From Luidia sarsii (taxonomy: Eukaryota > Echinodermata > Asteroidea > Paxillosida > Luidiidae), in the NCBI GenBank assembly GCA_949987565.1, contig CATLJK010000002.1, forward strand, positions 29,234 through 93,233: a DNA stretch of 64,000 nucleotides, read 5' to 3'. This document shows, in pieces, positions 42,730-53,200 of this stretch (positions are counted from its first letter, which is position 1; each line of letters opens with the position of its first letter). Under the pieces are notes generated by a model, which saw only the letters and a program-made list of their open reading frames with translations, was not told where the DNA came from and did no database searches. The position numbers were made by a program, and so were the translations under genes.

Positions 42730-45700
42730 ATGAGTACTGCAGTACCAAGTCCAGGAGACGATGTAAAGCCGGAAGACTCGGCCAGTCAGTGCAGTCATAC
42801 AACAAGCACCTCTTCAAGCAGGAGAGCCAGAATAGAGGTTATGGCGAAGAAGGCTGCACTACAAGCAGAAATGGAGGCCCTCAAAGAGCAGCAAGAGCTG
42901 GAGCTACAGGAACTGAGGCTCCAACAAAGAAAAACGGAGCTCCAAATCAAGGCCAAGCTGTCCCGTGCAGAGGCAGAGGAACGAGTGTATGCTGAATATG
43001 ATGAGAGGAAGAGCGAAGTTCGTCCGACACAGACCAGTCTGCCCCCCATCGAGCCCAGTCCAGGCAGTTCGCTCCCACAAGGTGGGTCAAGCGAAACGAT
43101 CCAGTACCCCATCGAGGATCGTGACACGCCCTTGACGCAAGGTAGATCACCCCCCACTGATGTAATCGGTGAAATGTTGCGCCAGACGAGGCAACAGCAG
43201 CAAGGCCTAATAGAAACTCTGCAACTACCAAGAGCAGAACTGATGTGCTATGAAGGAGATCCCATGAAGTTTTGGGAATTTTGGAGGGCCTTTGAGGTCA
43301 ACGTAGATAGCACAAAGGTCAGTGCCGCTGCCAAGCTGACAAGACTTCTGCACTACTGCAGAGGTGAAGCACGTAGAGTGATTCAGGCATGCTCTGTAAT
43401 GGAGTCGACACTAGGCTACGAACGAGCTAAGACCTTGTTGAAGGAAAGATTTGGAAACAAATACAAGGTAGCTGACGCCTGGATGAAAAATGTCACCAGA
43501 GGCCGGGCAGTAAACCCCCATGACGGAAAGGCCATCAGGGAACTTGCAGATGAGCTGCAAGTTTGCTACCAGACCCTGCAGTCCATGGGTTATGAAAGTG
43601 AGATGGCACACCAGAGCTTCCTGAAAGACATCCTGGAACGACTGCCAAACTACATGCGCTACCGATGGGCCGGCAAGGTTAGATGTCTGGAGAAAAATGA
43701 GAGCCGCTTGCCAAACATGGAAGATCTAGTGGCCTACATAGATGACATAGCAGAAGAAGAGAACAACCCCATCTACGGCTCGTCTACTTGGAAGAGAAAC
43801 CATGATGTTCCTACCAGGGGAAATGCCCGTGACCAGCAGAGATCTAAGGGCTCCTTCGCAGTGACGTCTATGCCAGAAAGGGCACCTCCCAGGAAGTGTG
43901 CACTATGCGAGGGAGAACATGCTCTGTTTGGCTGTCAAAGATTCAGAGCAAAGTCACCACAAGAAAGGTTTGAGTACGCTCGACAGGAAAGGCTCTGCTT
44001 CAACTGTCTGCGTAAAGGTCACATGACTGCCGTGTGTAGGCTGAACAGGACATGCACCGTTCCTGGCTGTGACAAGAAGCATACCAAATTTCTGCACGTC
44101 ATGCAGACACCACAGCAGCAAGCACAAGATGTCTTACAGCAGACTACACCTCAAGATGCCTCAGTCCAGAATGGCTATGTTGACTCATTGGAGGCGAGTT
44201 ATGTCACAGGGGCCGGCAAGACAGTCCTACCCATTGTACCTGTACGAGTCAGGTCTGCAGGAGGCAGCATCTTCATCAAGACACACGCATTGCTAGATAC
44301 CGGATCGACAAACTCCTTCTGTACAGAGCGCTTGGCATCCCAGCTGGAAGCCAAAGGAGAGAGACATCGCATCAATCTGACAACACTAGATAAGACAGAA
44401 GGCAGCATTGACACCATGAAGATAAGTCTGGCTGTTGATAGTGGGCCAGCAACGGAGTGCATCAGAATGCCGTGTGTTTACACAAAGAAGACGATCAACA
44501 TTTCGAGCATACACCTGGCAAACATGGAAGAGATAGCGCAGGTGCCACATCTAAAGAGCATCAACTTGCCCTTTGCCAGAGGGAAAGAAGTTGGGCTATT
44601 AATTGGCCAAGACGTCCCTGCAGCACTCATGCCACTTGAAGTAAGACAAGGGACAGAGAAGGACGGGCCTTATGCTGTGAGAACCACCTTGGGATGGTCA
44701 CTACATGGACCAGTCAGCCAACTGAAGTCACCCCATCACCCCAGTATGGCATCGAACTTTGTCCAACACGACATGGGTCTTGAAGATCAAGTTCAGAAGT
44801 TTTGGAAGCTAGAGGGGTCCGAAGACCTACACGACAGAAAGGAAATGTCAGTGAATGACAAGAGAGCCTTGAAGATATGGGAGAATGGTATAGAAATGGA
44901 CAAGGGACATTATCAGTTACCGATACCATTTAAGCAACAACAACCGAACCTGCCAAGCAACAGATGGATGGCTGAACAAAGATTGCAGAGTCTAGCTCGG
45001 AAATTCAACAAGGATGAATCTCTGCGACAGAAGTACAGTGATGGCATTGATGACCTACTTCTGAAAGGCTATGCAGAGGAGGTTCAAGAAGCAGAATGCC
45101 AGCCTGAAGACAAGCCCATATGGTACCTCCCTCATCATGCAGTTTTCAATCCAACAAAACCAGGCAAGATACGAATCGTATTTGATTGTGCTGCCAAAGG
45201 AGCAGATGTATGCCTTAACGACGAAGTTCTGCAAGGACCAGATCTGACAAATAAGCTCACAGGAGTCCTGCTCAGATTCAGATGTGAGCCAGTCGCCTTC
45301 ATGGCAGATGTGGAGGCCATGTTCCACCAAGTGCGGGTACCAGTAGAAGATCGAGACGTGTTGAGGTTTCTCTGGTGGCCATCCGGTGATGCGACTCAAC
45401 AACCAAAGGTGTATAGGATGTGTGTACACCTATTCGGAGGGACATGGAGCCCAAGTTGCTGCAATTTTGCCTTACACCAGACAGCTGAAGATAACCGAGA
45501 TAAATTCAGCCCTGAAGCTGTGAAAATCGTCAAACGCAGCTTCTACGTGGATGACTGTCTGGTGTCAGTAGACAGCGAAGGGAAAGCTCTGAAACTAGTT
45601 GATGAGCTGAGAAATCTGCTGCAGAGAGGCGGATTCAAGTTGACGAAATGGCTGAGTAACAGACCAAGCGTTCTGGAGTCTATCCCCATCGAAGAAAGAG

Positions 45701-48141
45701 CAAAGAAGTTGAAGGGACTTGACTTGAACCGAGATGCTCTACCGGTTGATAGAGCCCTGGGCGTCAGCTGGGACGTAGAAAGAGACTGCTTGGGATACAA
45801 GTTGTCACCCAAGGATAAGCCACTGTCCAGACGTGGACTCTTGAGCATCGTGTCATCGATCTACGATCCATTGGGATATGCCAACCCATTTATCCTGAAG
45901 GCAAGACTACTACTTCAGAAGTTGACGAAGATGAAGCTGGGATGGGATGAACCTCTGCCAGAGGAACAGAGACGCACGTGGCAAGCATGGTTGGCAGACC
46001 TATCAGAGATGAGAGATTTTGAGGTGAACAGGTGCATAAAGCCACATAACTTCGGAGATGTGACAAGATACCACTTGCATCATTTTGCAGATGCTTCAGA
46101 GAAAGCATATGGAGCAGTTTCCTACCTCGTCATGAAGAATGCCAGAGGTGAACTTCACAGTGGTATTGTGATGGCCAAGTCACATATGGCACCATTGAAA
46201 ACAGTGACTATTCCACGTCTTGAGCTCACTGCTGCGACACTCGCTGCCAAACTCGATGTTGCAGTAAAGAGAGAGCTCGATGTGCAAGAACCAATTAAGT
46301 CAACATTTTGGACTGACAGCACAATTGTGTTGCAATACATCAGGAGTACGGAAGGACGGTATCGCACTTTTGTGGCCAATAGAATAGCTGGCATACATAA
46401 TGCATCAGAACCAAGTCAGTGGCGTTATGTGGACACAAAGAGCAATCCAGCAGATGACGTGTCCAGAGGGATGACAGCTTGTGAGCTTAAGAAGAGCAAA
46501 AGATGGCTACAAGGGCCAGAGTTTCTCCAGAAATCAGAAGATGAATGGCCGAAGGAGCCAATAGTAGTGGAGCCTGTGGTGAAGCAGATTGACCCAGAGC
46601 TCAAGAAGAGCAGAGAGCAAGTACACACACTAGCAGTGGGGAGATATGAAATCAATGCAACAGACAAGGTATTACAGCACTACTCATCATGGCACAGGCT
46701 GAAGAAGGGAGTAGCATGGATTCTGCGAGTGAGAGAGCACTTGCGTAACAAGAGTCAGGGCATGCCAAATGTCTTGAAGAAGCAACTCTCAGTAGATGAT
46801 CTTGACATGGCAGAGCAAGCAATCATCAGATATGTTCAACGGCAAGACTACCCAGATGAGTACCAGACACTGAAGACGGGTAACCCTGTGAAGAATTCGA
46901 GCCCACTGCATAAGCTAGACCCCAAGATGAATAGAGAAGGAATGATGTGTGTTGGAGGAAGGCTCAAAAATGCCGAGCTAAAGACATGGGAAAAGCATCC
47001 AATAATTCTTCCAAAGAACAGTCACATCGTCACGCTGGTAGTAAGACACATCCACTTTGCATTAGGACATTCTGGGAGAGAACATGTATTGTCCAGAATG
47101 AGGCAGCAGTATTGGGTGGTGGGTGGACGGACAGCAGTACGCAAAGCTCTACACAACTGCTTTGTGTGTAGACGTCAGTCAGCACCACTCATCTCTCAGA
47201 AGATGGCAGATCTACCTCGAGATCGAGTGACGCCTAATCAACCCCCTTTCACCTCCGTCGGTGTAGACTGCTTCGGACCATTCATGGTCAAACTAGGCCG
47301 AAGTCAAGTGAAAAGGTACGGGTGTATCTTTACATGCCTTGTGATAAGAGCAGTTCATATTGAAGTACTACATTCCCTGGAGACCGACTCATTTCTTAAT
47401 GCCTTGCAGCGCTTCACCGCAAGGCGGGGTCAACCGAGAAGTATCCGATGTGACAATGGCACCAATTTTGTAGGTGCTGAGCGTGAGCTTAGAGAAGGAA
47501 TCAACCGTTGGAACAAGCAGCAGATCCATGAATATCTCTTGCAGAGAGAGATCAGATGGAAATTTAATCCCCCTGCAGCATCCCACATGGGCGGTCTGTG
47601 GGAGAGACAAATACGAACAATCAGAAAGGTCCTGAACACTGTAATGAATCAACAAGTTCTCCACGATGAAAGCCTTTCAACCATGATGTGTATTGTTGAA
47701 TCAGTGATCAACAGTCGGCCACTCACCGTGGTCTCTGATGATGTGAAGGATGCAGAAGCATTGACGCCGAACCATCTGCTTTTGTTGCGTTCAAACAACA
47801 CCTTGCCAGCAGACATATTCCAGAGGAATGACCAGTACAGCCGGAAACGTTGGAGACAAATCCAATACCTTGCTGATATCTTTTGGCACAGGTGGAGCAG
47901 AGAATACCTACCAACATTGCAGCAGAGATGCAAATGGAACAATCCAGCAAGAAACGTAGAGGTTGGAGATGTCGTACTCATTGCCGACAATCTACCCCGA
48001 AACCAGTGGTCCATGGGCAGAGTGGAGGAGGTCTACCCCGGAGCGGACAACCTGGTGCGTACAGCCAAGGTCAAGACAAAGGCAACCACTCTCGTGAGAC
48101 CGATCCACAAGATGTGTCTTTTGGAGACGGTGACTGAGTAG
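42730..48141 (+). CDS. BEL/Pao gag-pol polyprotein, intact
   Basis: 1,803 residues from the first ATG; an in-frame GTG at 42,664 lies inside the LTR and is unlikely to start translation. Order: charged coiled coil (about 35-95); gag-like region typical of Pao elements (about 165-310, with GDPMKFWEFWRAFE); zinc knuckles from Cys390 and Cys423; retropepsin-like protease with LLDTGSTNSF (Asp523); reverse transcriptase with FMADVEAMFHQV and YVDD at 939-942; Pao A17-type region with SSIYDPLGYANPF; RNase H with FADAS (Asp1121) and TDST (Asp1196); integrase HHCC zinc finger from about 1,440; core with Asp1513, Asp1575 and Glu1625 (GVDCFGP, CDNGTNF, GGLWERQIR); and a C-terminal DNA-binding-like domain. 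All catalytic residues are visible and no stop interrupts them. It supplies the particle and all enzymes for copying and integration. Confidence 0.97.
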   Translation: MSTAVPSPGDDVKPEDSASQCSHTTSTSSSRRARIEVMAKKAALQAEMEALKEQQELELQELRLQQRKTELQIKAKLSRAEAEERVYAEYDERKSEVRPTQTSLPPIEPSPGSSLPQGGSSETIQYPIEDRDTPLTQGRSPPTDVIGEMLRQTRQQQQGLIETLQLPRAELMCYEGDPMKFWEFWRAFEVNVDSTKVSAAAKLTRLLHYCRGEARRVIQACSVMESTLGYERAKTLLKERFGNKYKVADAWMKNVTRGRAVNPHDGKAIRELADELQVCYQTLQSMGYESEMAHQSFLKDILERLPNYMRYRWAGKVRCLEKNESRLPNMEDLVAYIDDIAEEENNPIYGSSTWKRNHDVPTRGNARDQQRSKGSFAVTSMPERAPPRKCALCEGEHALFGCQRFRAKSPQERFEYARQERLCFNCLRKGHMTAVCRLNRTCTVPGCDKKHTKFLHVMQTPQQQAQDVLQQTTPQDASVQNGYVDSLEASYVTGAGKTVLPIVPVRVRSAGGSIFIKTHALLDTGSTNSFCTERLASQLEAKGERHRINLTTLDKTEGSIDTMKISLAVDSGPATECIRMPCVYTKKTINISSIHLANMEEIAQVPHLKSINLPFARGKEVGLLIGQDVPAALMPLEVRQGTEKDGPYAVRTTLGWSLHGPVSQLKSPHHPSMASNFVQHDMGLEDQVQKFWKLEGSEDLHDRKEMSVNDKRALKIWENGIEMDKGHYQLPIPFKQQQPNLPSNRWMAEQRLQSLARKFNKDESLRQKYSDGIDDLLLKGYAEEVQEAECQPEDKPIWYLPHHAVFNPTKPGKIRIVFDCAAKGADVCLNDEVLQGPDLTNKLTGVLLRFRCEPVAFMADVEAMFHQVRVPVEDRDVLRFLWWPSGDATQQPKVYRMCVHLFGGTWSPSCCNFALHQTAEDNRDKFSPEAVKIVKRSFYVDDCLVSVDSEGKALKLVDELRNLLQRGGFKLTKWLSNRPSVLESIPIEERAKKLKGLDLNRDALPVDRALGVSWDVERDCLGYKLSPKDKPLSRRGLLSIVSSIYDPLGYANPFILKARLLLQKLTKMKLGWDEPLPEEQRRTWQAWLADLSEMRDFEVNRCIKPHNFGDVTRYHLHHFADASEKAYGAVSYLVMKNARGELHSGIVMAKSHMAPLKTVTIPRLELTAATLAAKLDVAVKRELDVQEPIKSTFWTDSTIVLQYIRSTEGRYRTFVANRIAGIHNASEPSQWRYVDTKSNPADDVSRGMTACELKKSKRWLQGPEFLQKSEDEWPKEPIVVEPVVKQIDPELKKSREQVHTLAVGRYEINATDKVLQHYSSWHRLKKGVAWILRVREHLRNKSQGMPNVLKKQLSVDDLDMAEQAIIRYVQRQDYPDEYQTLKTGNPVKNSSPLHKLDPKMNREGMMCVGGRLKNAELKTWEKHPIILPKNSHIVTLVVRHIHFALGHSGREHVLSRMRQQYWVVGGRTAVRKALHNCFVCRRQSAPLISQKMADLPRDRVTPNQPPFTSVGVDCFGPFMVKLGRSQVKRYGCIFTCLVIRAVHIEVLHSLETDSFLNALQRFTARRGQPRSIRCDNGTNFVGAERELREGINRWNKQQIHEYLLQREIRWKFNPPAASHMGGLWERQIRTIRKVLNTVMNQQVLHDESLSTMMCIVESVINSRPLTVVSDDVKDAEALTPNHLLLLRSNNTLPADIFQRNDQYSRKRWRQIQYLADIFWHRWSREYLPTLQQRCKWNNPARNVEVGDVVLIADNLPRNQWSMGRVEEVYPGADNLVRTAKVKTKATTLVRPIHKMCLLETVTE

Positions 48142-48817
48142 CAAGCGGAGCCATGATGGAGGGATGAAGTGTGTCTGGACGTAGGAGCAGTTTGATGCAG
48201 TGTGGATGTTCATGCTGCACATACAGTCAGCAATTTGCTATTTGCAAATGGGCATATTTTCAGAGGTGCGAGCCAAGCGCCGCCTCGTATTTTCTTTGGA
48301 TGGAATCCTGAGCATAATCACCTACAGCATGTGAGGAGCAGACTACAAGACGTGCCTTCTGGACTCAGATCAGACAAATGAACAGTGGATACAGCAACAG
48401 AAAAGGGGAACATTCTAGAAATTCCATCACATTAAGCCTGAGCGCTCTTAATTCTATGTGTGATTTTCCCTTGGTGAATGTGTATGTTCATACATCTGAG
48501 TAGACTACATAACTACATTTTGCTGAAGGTTGTTGAAAGAAGCAGACAGATGTACTAGCTGGTATATAATGTTGTGTGTTCAAGATTTGTGAGAAACCTG
48601 TTAAATTGACTTGTAATGACTTTTTTCATCGCGGTTGTCTTTATTAAGGGTACATGATTGATTACAGTGTAGTGCATAATGATCTTAAAGTGACTGTCAC
48701 TGACCATAATGTTTGTTTATGTTAAAGAAGTTTCAGTGTAGTTAGCAGTTATATACTTAATAGTCTTAATGTAGTAAATGATCATATTTGTTTGAATGCT
48801 CATTTAAGGGGCCGGGA
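48142..48817 (+). other. 3' untranslated region of the BEL/Pao element
   Basis: Between the polyprotein stop and the 3' LTR. No further frame resembling an envelope or accessory gene was seen. Confidence 0.7.
48804..48817 (+). promoter_or_regulatory. Polypurine tract
   Basis: The sequence ttaaggggccggga abuts the 3' LTR and is the expected primer site for plus-strand DNA synthesis. It is interrupted by a cc pair, so the exact primer is uncertain. Confidence 0.6.
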
Positions 48818-49477
48818 TGTTGTGGATAGGATGTAAAAAAGTTTGTTGAGGTCATAGGCTCTCCTCCTGTAGACACACGAGGGCGCTGTTCCGTTGACAA
48901 CGGTGCAGCTCTACAGTTCAGTTATATTTCGGTTACAGCGATCTTGCTACATTGTCAAATACTCCACCTTGATTTCCCCCTAATGCGCCCAATGATGTAA
49001 GTGCACTTTATTTTCTTGAAGGATAATTGTTATAGAGTAAAATGAATATAATTTTCTTTATAGTCCAGATAGAATAATAGTGAAATTTCAGTCCCTAAAT
49101 TTAACCTTCCATACTTGTGGTAATGTAATTATGTCATTGTTTAACTGTGCAGCAGATATATACATTTTGTTGTTCTGAAGAGAGCTACATGTATTTCCCA
49201 GTTTGGTAATGTACTGTTTGATCATTCTAAGAGGGGAGTACATATCATTTTTGGTTTCTTGTAACATTCTAAGCAAGTTGATTTATTTATTTGGAGACTT
49301 TAGCCACAGAAGGAGCACTTTCAGAAATACTCAACTTGGTTTGTTTTGTCTTTTGAATGTTTAATTTACAGATTGAACTCTTTGCCATCTCACAAGTAAA
49401 ACCAGAATACAATATGAGTGGTGATTAGTACATAACATTTATGCGTCGGTGGAATATTTATTGAAGTGTCCGTTACA
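48818..49477 (+). repeat. 3' LTR of the BEL/Pao element
   Basis: Partner of 42,033-42,692. It ends TTACA directly against the first base of a satellite A subunit (gtatttgctgtgatg). Confidence 0.97.
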
Positions 49478-50274
49478 GTATTTGCTGTGATGTACTCCTC
49501 AAAAACAGGGTCATCCTAGTTACCCTCCTCCCTCCGTGCCTGCAGTATCTTCCAGGATGGAGGACAAGGCATCCTCTTGGCTGGTCACTCCATGGACTGC
49601 TCACAAATATGCAGAAAAAAGGGAAGAAAAGAGAAAAAACTTGCCCCCGACAAAGCTGGGCATCATTAGTCCAACATTCAAATGCAAAACAAACTTCTAC
49701 TCTACTCTAGCACACCAACTCTCACACTCACACCACCCTACAGATCTTACCAAATTAGGCCTGGCTGAAACTTTACATTACACCTGATCTATACAATCTT
49801 ACTTCTGTCCCAAGCATTGAGCATCCTCTGCGATGGTCGTCTTCAGGAGCTTCCACTGGAATCTGAAGAAAATAAAAATCCTTGTTTTTAAGATTTCATT
49901 AATGATGTCAAATATTTTCGAAGTGTACCATGACAATATTAATCATGTTAAAATAGAACCATGGATAGCAAAAGCTTTGTAATGAACTCACCGAAGACTC
50001 GTGGCATTTTTTAATAAGTTTTTTCTTCTTGGGCTCTGGTCAGAATCATGTTGGCACCACTGGATAATGGCAGGTAAGAGCTGAAGTAAAGGAAAAAGAA
50101 CAAAACTTGCTCTTCAGGTTTTATTCATTAGATACAATTCTCAATGGCAAAAAGCATTTTGAATAAGAATTGCTTTACAACTTGAGGGATTGTTGAGTCT
50201 ATTACACACCTCTAGTTAGTCTCATCTGCAATGTTGAGCTTCTTAAACTCCTCAAGGAGGTGCTGTCAGCAATC
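49478..50274 (-). pseudogene. Exon-intron remnant carried by each satellite subunit (first A copy shown)
   Basis: On the minus strand of the first A subunit, four blocks are bounded by strong splice signals: 50210-50274 (65 nt, acceptor ttctcattctgcag, donor gtgtgta), 49992-50080 (89 nt, acceptor tttacttcag, donor gtgagt), 49803-49862 (60 nt, acceptor tttcttcag, donor gtaaga) and 49478-49596 (119 nt, acceptor gtgagcag, donor gttagg in later copies). Introns are 129, 129 and 206 nt. In A, one phase stays open across the last three blocks (about 89 codons). B keeps the splice sites but has a stop in that frame; another frame, with a PEPKKKKLIKK stretch, is shared by both but broken by TGA/TAG. 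No family is recognised. The same layout repeats every ~1,075 bp to the window end. Confidence 0.45.
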
Positions 50275-53200
50275 CTGCAGAATGAGAAACAAAAAAGACA
50301 GAAAAATATTCAATACAATTTCAAGAACTGATCAAACTCTTTGGGAACAATCTCTCTAACAAGAATCTGAAACCCGACAGCAACAGCAGTTGCCATAGCG
50401 ACAGATTCTCATCTGATTCAATGTTTATCAGATGCAGAAATTTCTTCTTTACATTCGTGGCTTTGACTTCAGCCCTCAATCCAAATAACATTTTCTTTAT
50501 CCTTAGAAGTTGAAATGATCGATAGGACTAAATGTTGTTCGACACAAACCTAACGGATTTGCTGTAATGTACTCCTCAAAACAGGGTCATCCTAGTCACC
50601 CTCCTCCCTCCGTCCCTGCAGTATCTTCCAGGATGGAGGACAAGGCATCCTCTTGGCTGGTCACTCCATGGACTGCTCACAAGTCTTCAGCAAAAAGGGA
50701 AGAAAAAAGAAAAAACTTGCCCGACAAAGCTGGGCATCATTAGTCCAACATTCAAATGCAAAACAAACTTCTACTCTACTCTAGCACACCAACTCTCACA
50801 CTCACACCACCCTACAGATCTTACCAAATTAGGCCTGGCTAAAACTTTACATTACGCCTGATCTATACAATCTTACTTCTGTCCCAAGCATTGAGCATCC
50901 TCTGCGATGGTCGTCTTCAGGAGCTTTCACTGGAATCTGAAGAAAATAAAAATCCTTGCTTTTAAGATTTCATTGATGATGTCAAATATTTTCAAAGTGT
51001 ACCATGACAATATTAATCATGTTAAATTAGAACCATGGATAGCAAAAGCTTTGTAAAGAACTCACCGAAGAGTAGTGGCATTTTTTAATCAGTTTTTTCT
51101 TCTTGGGCTCTGGTCAGAATCTTGTTGGCACCACTGGATAATGGCAAGTAAGAGCTGAAGTAAAGGAAAAAGAACAAAACTTGCTCTTCAGGTTTTATTC
51201 ATTAGATACAATTCTCAATGGCAAAAAGCATTTTGAATAAGAATTGCTTTACAACTTGAGGGATTGTTGAGTCTATTACACACCTCTAGTTAGTCTCATC
51301 TGCAATGTTGAGCTTCTTAAACTCCTCAAGGAGGTGCTGTCAGCAATCCTGCAGAATGAGAAACATAAAAGACAGACAAATATTCAATACAATTTCAAGA
51401 ACTGATCAAACTCTTTGGGAACAGTCTCTCTAACAAGAATCTGAAACTCAACAGCAACAGCAGTTGCCATAGCGACAGATTCTCATCTGATTCAATGTTC
51501 ATCAGATGCAGAAATTTCTTCCTTAAATTTGTGGCTTTGACTTCAGCCCTCCATCCAAATAACATTTTCTTTATCTTCAGAAGTTGAAATGATCGATAGG
51601 ACTAAATGTTATTCGACACAAACCTAACGTATTTGCTGTGATGTACTCCTCAAAAACAGGGTCATCCTAGTTACCCTCCTCCCTCCGTGCCTGCAGTATC
51701 TTCCAGGATGGAGGACAAGGCATCCTCTTGGCTGGTCACTCCATGGACTGCTCACAAATATGCAGAAAAAAGGGAAGAAAAGAGAAAAAACTTGCCCCCG
51801 ACAAAGCTGGGCATCATTAGTCCAACATTCAAATGCAAAACAAACTTCTACTCTACTCTAGCACACCAACTCTCACACTCACACCACCCTACAGATCTTA
51901 CCAAATTAGGCCTGGCTGAAACTTTACATTACACCTGATCTATACAATCTTACTTCTGTCCCAAGCATTGAGCATCCTCTGCGATGGTCGTCTTCAGGAG
52001 CTTCCACTGGAATCTGAAGAAAATAAAAATCCTTGTTTTTAAGATTTCATTAATGATGTCAAATATTTTCGAAGTGTACCATGACAATATTAATCATGTT
52101 AAAATAGAACCATGGATAGCAAAAGCTTTGTAATGAACTCACCGAAGACTCGTGGCATTTTTTAATAAGTTTTTTCTTCTTGGGCTCTGGTCAGAATCAT
52201 GTTGGCACCACTGGATAATGGCAGGTAAGAGCTGAAGTAAAGGAAAAAGAACAAAACTTGCTCTTCAGGTTTTATTCATTAGATACAATTCTCAATGGCA
52301 AAAAGCATTTTGAATAAGAATTGCTTTACAACTTGAGGGATTGTTGAGTCTATTACACACCTCTAGTTAGTCTCATCTGCAATGTTGAGCTTCTTAAACT
52401 CCTCAAGGAGGTGCTGTCAGCAATCCTGCAGAATGAGAAACAAAAAAGACAGAAAAATATTCAATACAATTTCAAGAACTGATCAAACTCTTTGGGAACA
52501 ATCTCTCTAACAAGAATCTGAAACCCGACAGCAACAGCAGTTGCCATAGCGACAGATTCTCATCTGATTCAATGTTTATCAGATGCAGAAATTTCTTCTT
52601 TACATTCGTGGCTTTGACTTCAGCCCTCAATCCAAATAACATTTTCTTTATCCTTAGAAGTTGAAATGATCGATAGGACTAAATGTTGTTCGACACAAAC
52701 CTAACGGATTTGCTGTAATGTACTCCTCAAAACAGGGTCATCCTAGTCACCCTCCTCCCTCCGTCCCTGCAGTATCTTCCAGGATGGAGGACAAGGCATC
52801 CTCTTGGCTGGTCACTCCATGGACTGCTCACAAGTCTTCAGCAAAAAGGGAAGAAAAAAGAAAAAACTTGCCCGACAAAGCTGGGCATCATTAGTCCAAC
52901 AAACAAATGCAAAACAAACTTCTACTCTACTCTAGCACACCAACTCTCACACTCACACCACCCTACAGATCTTACCAAATTAGGCCTGGCTAAAACTTTA
53001 CATTACGCCTGATCTATACAATCTTACTTCTGTCCCAAGCATTGAGCATCCTCTGCGATGGTCGTCTTCAGGAGCTTTCACTGGAATCTGAAGAAAATAA
53101 AAATCCTTGCTTTTAAGATTTCATTGATGATGTCAAATATTTTCAAAGTGTACCATGACAATATTAATCATGTTAAATTAGAACCATGGATAGCAAAAGC

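Larger units (their letters stand above)
42033..49477 (+). mobile_element. Full-length BEL/Pao LTR retrotransposon, 7,445 bp
   Basis: Two 660-bp LTRs (42,033-42,692 and 48,818-49,477) enclose one long uninterrupted gag-pol frame and a purine-rich tract. The LTRs begin TGTTG and end TTACA and look identical by eye. Domain order (gag, zinc knuckles, aspartic protease, RT, RNase H, integrase) and sequence type are BEL/Pao. No env-like frame is present. Integrity suggests a recent and possibly active copy. The expected short target duplication is absent: the left flank is atgtc (78-bp array) and the right flank is gtatt (2,151-bp satellite). Confidence 0.96.

Noticed and set aside
48142..48817. 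Envelope gene in the BEL/Pao element
   Set aside because: No frame of useful length and no signal peptide or membrane segment between the polyprotein stop and the 3' LTR.
49536..49787. 83-residue frame repeated every 2,151 bp on the plus strand
   Set aside because: It begins at GTG, not ATG, lies opposite the splice-bounded blocks and has no domain. Its repetition only reflects the satellite period.
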